From UBA7803 sp041686955 (GTDB taxonomy: Bacteria; Pseudomonadota; Gammaproteobacteria; Pseudomonadales; Azotimanducaceae): a stretch of 29,701 nt of DNA. This document shows positions 23,649 to 29,701 of the stretch, in pieces (the stretch's first letter is position 1; each line of letters opens with the position of its first letter). A model generated the notes under the pieces. That model did not search any database. It was not told the DNA's origin and worked only from the letters and a program-made list of their open reading frames with translations. The position numbers and the translations under genes are program-made. The stretch is from the NCBI GenBank assembly GCA_041686955.1, contig JAWLCV010000050.1:1-29701 (forward strand). The letters are read 5' to 3'.

Positions 23649-23859
23649 GATTCCCCCTCCTTGCATGAACGGCGTCACAGCCAGCTTACCACTCTACACA
23701 ACTAGGCTGACGGAAACCGCGAGAATGGCCGCCCATGACAGGGACGCGGCCAGGCAGTGTGGACCCCGTTCGGTGCTACCTCGGTAAACAGATTCCACTC
23801 CGAAACCGTCTGTTCATAATCGAGCGCCACGAGATCCACGGCCGCGACCTGTTCTTTTC
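23649..23859. other. Intergenic region, no confident gene
   Basis: 211 bases between the TetR and MAPEG genes. A 53-codon frame on the minus strand (23863-23702) overlaps the TetR stop by ATGA, but its second half looks non-coding (Arg/Pro/His-rich, rare AGA codon). A pair of six-base arms AACAGA and TCTGTT is present near 23785-23815. No clear promoter was found. Confidence 0.35.
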
Positions 23860-24528
23860 TCATTCCACGTCCGCCATCCGGCGCACCTCGGCCAGCCGGC
23901 GCGGATCCGCAAGCACCGACCGCAACCCCAGCTCCACCGTGACCTGGGTCAGCCGGCGCACCTGGCGGCGGCGCGCGCTCTGGGCCCGCAGCAGCACCGA
24001 CTCCACCAGGGCGAACAGCAGATCGGCGACCATCGCAGCATCCTGAACCACGAGCAGCCCCTCGTCCGCCCCTTGGCGCAGCAGCTCGCGGTAGCGGGAG
24101 AGGATGCGGTCGCGCATCTCCCAGAATTCGGGCAGCCGATCCCGGGATATCTCCGGGAACATGAGCGGCGGACCGAGCGCGTTTTCGTTGGTGCACAGGT
24201 GATGGGTATCGAAGCGGATCAGCCGGTACAGGGCCACGTCGGCCGGCAACGCGCGGCGGCGCTCGGCCTCGATGAAGGCGAGGACCGGGGTGACCGTGTC
24301 GAGTGCCAGCTCCCGAAGAATCGCCTCCTTGGTGGGGAAGTAGTGAAACAGCGACGGTTGGCGCAGTCCCACCCGGGCCGCGATCTGGCGGGTGGAGGTG
24401 GCGGCGAACCCCTGCTCACGGAACAGCGTGCGAGCCGCGGAGAGGATGGCTTCCCGCACCGGGCCTTCCGGCGCGGCGCTGGCCGCGCGGGGGCGACCCA
24501 CTCGAGGGGACGTTGGTTTTCGGGACAA
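23860..24528 (-). CDS. TetR-family transcriptional repressor
   Basis: Seen: 222 residues. The DNA-binding part has REAILSAARTLFREQGFAATSTRQIAARVGLRQPSLFHYFPTKEAILREL, a classic TetR helix-turn-helix (about 24-75), after a basic N terminus. The C-terminal ligand/dimer domain is helical with no family I can name. Start: a TTG at 24528 with GGGGAG upstream is preferred. A longer frame from 24570 also begins with TTG and would run through an 18-base palindrome with no ribosome site. No in-frame ATG fits. It is divergent from the Rieske oxygenase by 71 bases. Known: most such TetR proteins repress the adjacent divergent gene and themselves until a ligand binds. Inferred: it controls the oxygenase and itself through the inverted repeat at 24592-24607. 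Confidence 0.9.
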   Translation of the reverse strand: MSRKPTSPRVGRPRAASAAPEGPVREAILSAARTLFREQGFAATSTRQIAARVGLRQPSLFHYFPTKEAILRELALDTVTPVLAFIEAERRRALPADVALYRLIRFDTHHLCTNENALGPPLMFPEISRDRLPEFWEMRDRILSRYRELLRQGADEGLLVVQDAAMVADLLFALVESVLLRAQSARRRQVRRLTQVTVELGLRSVLADPRRLAEVRRMADVE

Positions 24529-24545
24529 GGCGAACTCCCCTGGTT

Positions 24546-24563
24546 GCCCGCGGCGCCGCGGGC
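24546..24563. promoter_or_regulatory. 18-base perfect palindrome
   Basis: GCCCGCGGCGCCGCGGGC ends right at the -35 box of the oxygenase promoter. On the TetR side it would form a strong hairpin in the leader RNA, ending about six bases before the Shine-Dalgarno sequence. It could be a protein site, an RNA switch or both. Confidence 0.5.
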
Positions 24564-24592
24564 TTGACAAGATCGTGGCGGCTGCAGAATAT
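24564..24592 (+). promoter_or_regulatory. Predicted promoter of the Rieske oxygenase
   Basis: A perfect TTGACA (24564-24569), a 17-base spacer and a weak GAATAT (24587-24592). The predicted start is about 24598-24600, at the ATG itself, so the transcript would have little or no leader. No Shine-Dalgarno is seen before the ATG. Confidence 0.5.
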
Positions 24593-24607
24593 CTATCGCA
24601 TGATAGA
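24592..24607. promoter_or_regulatory. Candidate TetR operator over oxygenase start codon
   Basis: TCTATC, GCAT, GATAGA: an inverted repeat with six-base arms that contains the oxygenase ATG and touches its -10 box. It is AT-rich in a GC-rich region. Placement and symmetry fit a TetR site that would block the oxygenase start. Confidence 0.55.
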
Positions 24608-25751
24608 AAATATTGAAGAGCGAGCCAAGACGGTGCTCGACCCGGAAGCCCTGGACCGCGCGGTGGCGCCGCTCCCCCAGGCCTGGACGCTGCCGCCCGC
24701 CGCCTACACGTCGCCGGACGTGTTCGCGCTGGAAGTGGAGCGCGTGTTCAGCGGGGGATGGATCTGCGTCGCGCGGGTGGATCAACTCGCTCGTCCCGGC
24801 GACTACCGCTGCGTGGAGCTGGTGGATCGGCCCATCGTCGTCACCCGGGACCGGGACGGCGAGCTGCACGCCTTCTCCCGGGTCTGCCTGCACCGGGCCA
24901 TGCCGGTGGCGGAGGGCGCCGGCAACGCCACCCGCTTCGTCTGTCCCTATCACCACTGGACCTACGAGCTCGACGGCAGGCTGCGCAGCGCGCCCATGAT
25001 GGAAGGTGCCGAAGGCTTCGAGCCGGCGCGTTGCCGGCTTCCCGCGCTGCGCACCGAGGTGTGGCAGGGCTTCGTGTTCGTGAACACGGATCCCGACGCG
25101 GCGCCCCTGGCGCCACGCCTGGCGAGACTCACGAGCGAGCTGGGCAATCACCGGCTCGACGATCTGGTGGTGGCCGGCACCCTGGAGTTCGACAGCCCCT
25201 GGAACTGGAAGATTCTGGTGGAGAACTTCATGGAGGCCTACCACCACATCGGCACCCATCGGGAGACGTTCGAGCCGGTGTATCCGGCCCGGGAGTCCTC
25301 GGTGCCGGACAACGGCGACCAGCCCTGGGCCCTGTTGCGCATGCCGGGGGTCGATCACCCGGAGAATCCGGAGCTGCCGACGTTTCCCGGCCTCGCCGGC
25401 GCCGAGCGGCGGACCATGCTGGCGGCCTGCGTCTATCCGACCCTGTTGTTCGCGGTGACCCCGAACAGCGGAGCCTGGTACGAGCTGGCCCCCGCGGCCC
25501 ACGACCGCATGACGCTGCGCATCCACGTGCTGCTGCGTCCGGAGACCCTGGAAAGTCTGTCCGCTGCGGCGCGCGACGCCCTGGTGGAGACGGTGGGCTA
25601 CATCCATCGGGAGGACATAGCCGCCAACGAGGGGCCCTGGCGCGGGCTGCGATCGCCCATGACGGAACAGGGGCGCCTCTGCCCGTACGAGAAGGCGATC
25701 TGGCAGCTCAATCGTCTCTGGACGGCGCGCATGGGACTCGTCCGAGCCTGA
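24600..25751 (+). CDS. Rieske non-heme iron oxygenase, alpha subunit
   Basis: Catalyses O2-dependent oxidation of a small molecule with electrons from a reductase not seen here. Seen: 383 residues. The N-terminal Rieske centre has C96-L-H98 and C115-P-Y-H118, spaced C-x-H-x16-C-x2-H. The mononuclear iron site is NWKILVENFMEAYHHIGTH with H215 and H220; the third ligand is probably D339 in HREDIAANEGPWRGLRSP. The residue that bridges the two centres between subunits is E212, not the Asp of naphthalene dioxygenase. Known: Glu at that place is seen in carnitine/choline-type monooxygenases (CntA, GbcA relatives), so a quaternary amine or similar substrate is possible but not shown. It is divergent from TetR. 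No ferredoxin or reductase gene is adjacent. Confidence 0.92.
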   Translation: MIENIEERAKTVLDPEALDRAVAPLPQAWTLPPAAYTSPDVFALEVERVFSGGWICVARVDQLARPGDYRCVELVDRPIVVTRDRDGELHAFSRVCLHRAMPVAEGAGNATRFVCPYHHWTYELDGRLRSAPMMEGAEGFEPARCRLPALRTEVWQGFVFVNTDPDAAPLAPRLARLTSELGNHRLDDLVVAGTLEFDSPWNWKILVENFMEAYHHIGTHRETFEPVYPARESSVPDNGDQPWALLRMPGVDHPENPELPTFPGLAGAERRTMLAACVYPTLLFAVTPNSGAWYELAPAAHDRMTLRIHVLLRPETLESLSAAARDALVETVGYIHREDIAANEGPWRGLRSPMTEQGRLCPYEKAIWQLNRLWTARMGLVRA

Positions 25752-25765
25752 CCCACGACGCTCGA

Positions 25766-25798
25766 GAGGCTCGCCAGAGGCTCACCAGGGGCTCGCCC
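25766..25798. repeat. Three tandem 11-base repeats
   Basis: GAGGCTCGCCA, GAGGCTCACCA and GGGGCTCGCCC lie head to tail in the 53-base gap between converging genes. The second differs from the first by one base; the third has two changes. The 11-base period equals one helical turn, which may matter for protein binding. Otherwise it is a small slippage repeat. Confidence 0.6.
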
Positions 25799-25804
25799 GC
25801 GGCG

Positions 25805-26338
25805 CTATTCCCGCACGGGACGTTTCGCCAGCTTGCGCTGCAGGGTTCGGCGGTGCATGTTCAGCGCCCGGGCGGTGGCGGAAACGTTGCCGTCGTGCTC
25901 GGCGAGCACCTTCTGAATGTGCTCCCACTCCAGCCGGGCGACGCTGGGGGGCCGCGCAGGCACGGACACCTCGGCGTTGCCGTCGCTCTGCTCGAGGGCC
26001 CGGAGGATCTCCTCCGGCGTTGCCGGCTTCGGCAGGTAATGGGTTGCGCCGAGCTTCACGGCTTCCACGGCGGTGGCGATGCTGGCGTAACCCGTGAGCA
26101 CCACGATGCGGGTGGCCGGGGCGCAGGCGTGCAACTGCTCCACCACCACCAGTCCGGACCGATCCGGCAGCTTCAGATCCACCACGGCGAAATCGAAGCG
26201 GCGCTGGGTACCGATGGCGAGCGCTGCTTCCGCGTCTGCCGCCTGGGTGACCGCGAAGCCGCGCCGCGCGAACGCGCGGGAGAGGACGTCGCGAAACACG
26301 TCGTCGTCGTCCACCAGCAGCAGGGTCGGAGCGCTCAC
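25805..26338 (-). CDS. regA: RegA/PrrA/ActR-type response regulator
   Basis: Cytoplasmic DNA-binding regulator of redox-linked genes. Seen: 177 residues from a GTG with GGGGG upstream. The receiver domain has D10-D13 (LLLVDDDD), phosphoacceptor D54 (AVVDLKLPD), T82 (VVLTGYAS) and K104 (YLPKPA). A Pro-rich linker is followed by a Fis-type helix-turn-helix at the C terminus: WEHIQKVLAEHDGNVSATARALNMHRRTLQRKLAKR. That ending is the signature of the RegA/PrrA/ActR/RoxR family. The start overlaps the regB stop by four bases (GTGA), so the two are coupled. Known: the family controls photosynthesis, respiration, nitrogen and carbon fixation genes by oxygen or redox state. Which of these applies here is not shown. 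Confidence 0.94.
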   Translation of the reverse strand: MSAPTLLLVDDDDVFRDVLSRAFARRGFAVTQAADAEAALAIGTQRRFDFAVVDLKLPDRSGLVVVEQLHACAPATRIVVLTGYASIATAVEAVKLGATHYLPKPATPEEILRALEQSDGNAEVSVPARPPSVARLEWEHIQKVLAEHDGNVSATARALNMHRRTLQRKLAKRPVRE

Positions 26339-27615
26339 CGTTTCCCCCGGTCGCCGTCCACCACCGGCAGCCGCACCCGCACCCGGCTGCCGGTGAGGTC
26401 CCCCTCGCGGCTGCTGGCGTACACCGTGCCGCCGAGCCGCTCGATGGTGGCGTTGGCGAGCACCAGACCGACGCCGAGCCCGCGGCTCGGCGGGGCGGCG
26501 CCGTCGGGAAAGCCGGGCCCGCGATCGAGCACGTCGATCTCCACGCCGCCATCGTTCCAGCGGCACGTCAGCGTCACCGACTCCGGTGATGCGTTGGCCG
26601 CGTTGTCCAGCAGGTTCAGCAGGGCCTGCTTCAGGGTCTCGTCCACCTCGAGCCGTGGCGTCGGCTCGTCGGGAATGGCGCAGGCCAGCGGCACGGCCGG
26701 GCGCAGCAGCGAGAACCGCTGACACACCTGGCGCAACAGCTCGGCGGTGGTGACGATCTCGTGACTCGGCTCCGCGGCGCTGCGTAGCCGTTCCAGGGCG
26801 TCCCTGCAGACGTTCACCTGCTGAAGCAGCCGCTGCAGATCCTGGCGGGTTTCGCCCTCGCTTGCCGCCTCCAGCTCGCTCGCGATGACGGCGATGCTCG
26901 CCAGCGGCGTGGAGAGCTCGTGAGCGGTGCCCGCGGCCAACGTCGCCACCCCCATGATCTGCTCGTTGCGCAGGTTGCCTTCCCGGGCCTTGGCCAGCGC
27001 CCGCTCGCGGTTGCGAAGCGCGGCGGCCATGGTGGTGCCGAAATAGGCCACCAGGCCCGCGGAGACCACGAAGGTGAGCCACATGCCGGCTACGTGAACG
27101 GCGAAGCCGGAATCGTCGCCGTGCAGGGGCATCACCGGCTGATAGACCAGGGCCATGGCGGAGTAGGCCAGGGTCGCTGCCGCCGCCAGGAGCCAGGTCA
27201 GGCGGGCGGAAACGGTGGCCGCCGCCACGGCGATGGGCACCAGGTACAGCGACACCAGCGGGTTCGTCCAGCCGCCGCTGAGGTACAGCACCGCCGTCAG
27301 CCCCGCCAGATCCACGGCGAGCTGAGCCGCGATGGCCTCCTCGCCGGTACGGCCGCCCTGGCCCTTGAAGCGCAGCCAGCTCGCCAGGGTGATGGCTGCC
27401 CACGTGCCCAGCACCACCGCCACGGGAACCACAGGCAAGGGCAGGTCCAGAGTCGCCCGGGCGAACAGCAGCAGCAGGGTCAGCACCGCCAGCAGCACCA
27501 GGCGCACTCCCAGCAGGCGACCGAGGTTGACGCTGGCGGTGGAGGGAACGTAGGCGGGCACGACGGGCTCTGTAAGGATTCGGCGGAGCGACGAGTATAA
27601 CCCGCGCGACGCCAT
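26335..27615 (-). CDS. regB: RegB/PrrB-type redox sensor histidine kinase
   Basis: Inner-membrane kinase that senses redox state and phosphorylates RegA. Seen: 426 residues from ATG 27615; a TTG at 27651 is less likely. Six or so membrane helices lie in residues 30-200. The quinone-binding-type motif G114-G-W-T-N-P-L is present. The H-box is GTAH232ELSTPLASI. The redox-box Cys270 lies in QQVNVCRDALERLR, at the place of the RegB disulfide Cys. The ATPase domain has NLLDNAANASPE and DRGPGFPDG, with a glycine-rich G2 (GLGVGLVLANATIERLGG). Known: in RegB the Cys forms an intermolecular bond that turns off the kinase under oxidising conditions, and quinone binding also tunes it. Both sensing elements look intact. 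The upstream gap (107 bases) is shared with a copper receptor gene. Confidence 0.94.
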   Translation of the reverse strand: MASRGLYSSLRRILTEPVVPAYVPSTASVNLGRLLGVRLVLLAVLTLLLLFARATLDLPLPVVPVAVVLGTWAAITLASWLRFKGQGGRTGEEAIAAQLAVDLAGLTAVLYLSGGWTNPLVSLYLVPIAVAAATVSARLTWLLAAAATLAYSAMALVYQPVMPLHGDDSGFAVHVAGMWLTFVVSAGLVAYFGTTMAAALRNRERALAKAREGNLRNEQIMGVATLAAGTAHELSTPLASIAVIASELEAASEGETRQDLQRLLQQVNVCRDALERLRSAAEPSHEIVTTAELLRQVCQRFSLLRPAVPLACAIPDEPTPRLEVDETLKQALLNLLDNAANASPESVTLTCRWNDGGVEIDVLDRGPGFPDGAAPPSRGLGVGLVLANATIERLGGTVYASSREGDLTGSRVRVRLPVVDGDRGKR

Positions 27616-27644
27616 GCGACCTGCCGGACCCACGACGGGAGCCT

Positions 27645-27659
27645 GCGACAATTTGTCAC
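27645..27659. promoter_or_regulatory. Candidate RegA-binding site
   Basis: GCGACAATTTGTCAC: a near-perfect inverted repeat in the regB-copper receptor gap. It resembles the GCGNC...GNCGC half-sites described for RegA/PrrA proteins, with one mismatch (GTCAC). It may serve autoregulation, control of the receptor, or both. Confidence 0.45.
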
Positions 27660-27722
27660 TTCCGCAGCGGGCCGCGGAACCTAGACTGACACGGGTTCCT
27701 CATCTGCAGCGGAGGTTTGCCC

Positions 27723-29701
27723 ATGGATCGGTTCGGCCCCTGGCGCCTGATCGGCATGTTCGGTGCTGCCTGGGCCGCGGCCCTGCCAGCGGCGGTCTGG
27801 GCGGCGACGGCCGCCGGCATCGAGGCGGAGATCGTGGTCACCGCTCCGCGTACCGAGGAGCCGCTGCAGGTGGTCACCGACCCCGGTCTCGCGCGCCAGC
27901 CGGCCCCCGCCAACGACGGCGCCGAGTACCTGAAGTCCATCCCCGGTTTCTCCGTCACGCGCAAGGGCGGCATCGACGCCGATCCGCTGTTTCGGGGGAT
28001 GGCCGGCTCCCGCATCAACATCCTGAGCAGCGAGGGGATGCTGCTCGGTGGTTGCGGCGCGCGCATGGATCCGCCGACCGCTTACGTGTTTCCCCAGAAC
28101 TACGACCGTCTGAAGGTGCTCAAGGGCCCGCAGTCGGTGCTGTGGGGCGCGGGCGGCTCCGCGGCGACGGTGGTCTTCGAGCGCGACCCCTACGATCCGG
28201 AGACCGACGAGGCCGGAATCGACGCCAGCGTGCTGGCCGGTGCGTGGGACCGCCGCGACCTGGCCCTGGACGCCGTGGCGGGCAGCGAGCTCGGCTACCT
28301 GCGCCTGCAAGGCAGCGACGCCCGCGCCGACGACTACCGTGACGGCGGCGGCGACCGGGTGCACAGCGAGTATCATCGCTGGAACACCCACGCCGCCATC
28401 GGCTGGACCCCGACCCGCAACACCCTGGTGGAGCTGTCCGGCGCGCGGAGTGACGGCGAGGCCAGCTACGCCGACCGGGCGATGGATGGCGTGGTCTTCG
28501 ATCGCCGCTCGCTCACCCTGCGTGTTCAGCAGAAGGACATTTCCCCCCGGATCCGGGAGCTCGACGCGCAGGTGGCCTACGGCTACGTCGACCACGTGAT
28601 GGACAACTACTCCCTGCGTACCTTCGTCCCCTCCATGATGATGCCCAACCCGGCGGCGTCCAACCCGGACCGGCGTACCCGCGCGGGCCGGCTGGCGGTC
28701 ACCCTGGAGATTCTTCCGTCCCTGGGGGCGGTGGTGGGCTTCGACGCCCACGACGACGAGCACCGGGTCCGCAGCACCATGAACGCGGCGATGATGCCGG
28801 TCGAGGCGCTGGCACGTGACCGCGATGCCCGTTACGCGCAGCGGGGCCTGTTCACCGAGCTCGACTACGAAGCCGCCCCCAACCGGACTTGGAAGGGCGG
28901 CCTGCGCCTGGATCACTGGCGGGTGGAGGACGAGCGCGAGGGCATTCGACAGGGCATGATGACGATCCCGAATCCCACCGCCGGCGAGGTGGACGAGAAG
29001 TGGCTCGCGAGCGGTTTCCTGCGCTACGAGCACGGGCTCGACACGGCAGCGGGGCGTCCGGTGGTGTTGTTCGCCGGGCTGGGTTACGCCGAGCGCACCG
29101 CGGACTACTGGGAGCGGTTCGGCAACGGCAACCAGAGCAGCACCGGAGCCAGCGCTTTCTTCACCGACCCGGAGCGCACCACTCAGCTCGATCTGGGGCT
29201 GCTTCGCCGCGGCGCGAGGAGCGAATTCTCGGCCTCGCTGTTCGCGAGCCGCATCGACGACTACATCCTCATCGACACCACCGTGCCGGGCAGACCCATG
29301 GGCACGGTGGTGACCCGCAACGTGGACGCCCGCACCTACGGCGGCGAGCTCGAGCACACCCGCCGCTTCGCCGAGCGCTGGACGCTGCAGTCGTCCCTTG
29401 CCTACACCCGGGGCCGCAACCGGAGCGACGACCGGCCGCTGGCCCAGCTCCCGCCCCTGGAAGGGCGGCTTTCCCTCACCTACGCGAGTCCGCGCTACAG
29501 CCTCGGCGCCTTGCTGCGCCTGGTGGCGGATCAGGACCGGGTCGATCCCGGCCGCGGCAACATCGTCGGTCAGGACCTGGCGGAGACGGATGGCTTCACC
29601 GTGCTCTCGGTGAACGGCAGCTATCGCCTGTCGCGGACGCTCAACCTTTCCGGCGGGCTCGACAACCTGCTCGACGAGCGCTACGTGGAGCATCTCAGCC
29701 G
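27723..29701 (+). CDS. oprC: TonB-dependent copper receptor (OprC/NosA type), 3' end cut by window edge
   Basis: Outer-membrane channel for copper. Seen: 659 codons from ATG 27723 (GGAGG upstream) to the edge, with no stop. A signal peptide (about 1-28, ending VWA) is followed by the TonB-box region EAEIVVTAPRTEEP and a plug that matches copper receptors closely: EYLKSIPGFSVTRKGG, DPLFRGMAGSRINIL, LLGGCGARMDPPTAYVFPQNYDRLKVLKGPQSVLW. C111 and M115 form the CxxxM pair that binds copper in OprC. The barrel is rich in Met (MMMPNP, GMMTIP), another trait of copper receptors. It ends near the C-terminal LSGGLDNLLDERYVEHL, so only a short end is missing. Divergent from regB. Confidence 0.92.
   Translation, partial: MDRFGPWRLIGMFGAAWAAALPAAVWAATAAGIEAEIVVTAPRTEEPLQVVTDPGLARQPAPANDGAEYLKSIPGFSVTRKGGIDADPLFRGMAGSRINILSSEGMLLGGCGARMDPPTAYVFPQNYDRLKVLKGPQSVLWGAGGSAATVVFERDPYDPETDEAGIDASVLAGAWDRRDLALDAVAGSELGYLRLQGSDARADDYRDGGGDRVHSEYHRWNTHAAIGWTPTRNTLVELSGARSDGEASYADRAMDGVVFDRRSLTLRVQQKDISPRIRELDAQVAYGYVDHVMDNYSLRTFVPSMMMPNPAASNPDRRTRAGRLAVTLEILPSLGAVVGFDAHDDEHRVRSTMNAAMMPVEALARDRDARYAQRGLFTELDYEAAPNRTWKGGLRLDHWRVEDEREGIRQGMMTIPNPTAGEVDEKWLASGFLRYEHGLDTAAGRPVVLFAGLGYAERTADYWERFGNGNQSSTGASAFFTDPERTTQLDLGLLRRGARSEFSASLFASRIDDYILIDTTVPGRPMGTVVTRNVDARTYGGELEHTRRFAERWTLQSSLAYTRGRNRSDDRPLAQLPPLEGRLSLTYASPRYSLGALLRLVADQDRVDPGRGNIVGQDLAETDGFTVLSVNGSYRLSRTLNLSGGLDNLLDERYVEHLS

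Noticed and set aside
23702..23863. 53-codon minus-strand frame overlapping the TetR stop by ATGA
   Set aside because: The overlap is attractive, but the second half is Arg/Pro/His-rich with no domain and early codons include a rare AGA. Reported only as part of the gap.
27616..27651. Longer RegB start at TTG 27651
   Set aside because: It would add 12 residues and overlap the candidate RegA site; an ATG at 27615 fits the family start better, although its ribosome site is weak.
27681..29693. Minus-strand open frame of 670 codons antisense to the copper receptor
   Set aside because: Repetitive Val/Gly/His/Arg composition without domains; the sense strand encodes a recognisable TonB-dependent copper receptor.

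Overview
The window reads as chromosomal DNA of a GC-rich Gammaproteobacterium. This is inferred from a PEP-CTERM type exopolysaccharide (EPS) locus, a Tat-exported high-potential iron-sulfur protein, a RegB/RegA-type redox two-component system and large TonB-dependent receptors. I see no phage, insertion sequence, integron, CRISPR array, tRNA or rRNA. Coding density is high and no gap between genes exceeds about 215 bases.

Region 1 (1-12801, all minus strand, so read right to left) is an EPS/protein-sorting locus. It begins with a secreted Ig-like/FN3 protein and a short VPLPA-CTERM sorted protein. Then come an extended WecA-like initiating phosphotransferase, a PrsT-like TPR lipoprotein, a Wzz/GumC chain-length protein, a tyrosine-autokinase-like ATPase and an ExeA-like AAA ATPase. 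WecB and WecC follow, then a small cupin protein and a phytanoyl-CoA-dioxygenase-like enzyme that runs off the left edge. WecA would load GlcNAc-1-P onto undecaprenyl phosphate. WecB and WecC would make UDP-ManNAc and UDP-ManNAcA. The Wzz protein and the two ATPases would handle polymer length and export. Gaps are mostly under 40 bases and several genes overlap, so wecA through the dioxygenase is probably one transcription unit. No exosortase, glycosyltransferase, flippase or polymerase gene is in view; these probably lie beyond the left edge.

Region 2 (12913-18566) holds a BON-MscS mechanosensitive channel divergent from a TonB-dependent receptor. The receptor converges on a PEP-CTERM-like protein gene, which is divergent from a two-lobed aspartic protease. 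Both divergent start regions hold readable control signals or clear ribosome binding sites.

Region 3 (18586-23648) is a run of short units. It contains a CnoX/YbbN-like thioredoxin-TPR protein, a methyltransferase, a possible 45-residue membrane peptide coupled to it, a HiPIP, a CHRD-domain protein, a class C beta-lactamase-fold serine hydrolase, a small unknown protein and a MAPEG-family membrane protein.

Region 4 (23860-25751) is a TetR regulator divergent from a Rieske non-heme iron oxygenase. The shared gap is 71 bases and holds an 18-base perfect palindrome, a consensus -35 box and an inverted repeat over the oxygenase start codon.

Region 5 (25805-29701) is a RegA/RegB pair with its redox features intact, divergent from an OprC/NosA-type TonB-dependent copper receptor that runs off the right edge. 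A RegA-like site lies between them, which suggests that copper uptake is tied to the redox regulator. Start positions were chosen from ribosome binding sites where possible and often differ from the longest open frame.
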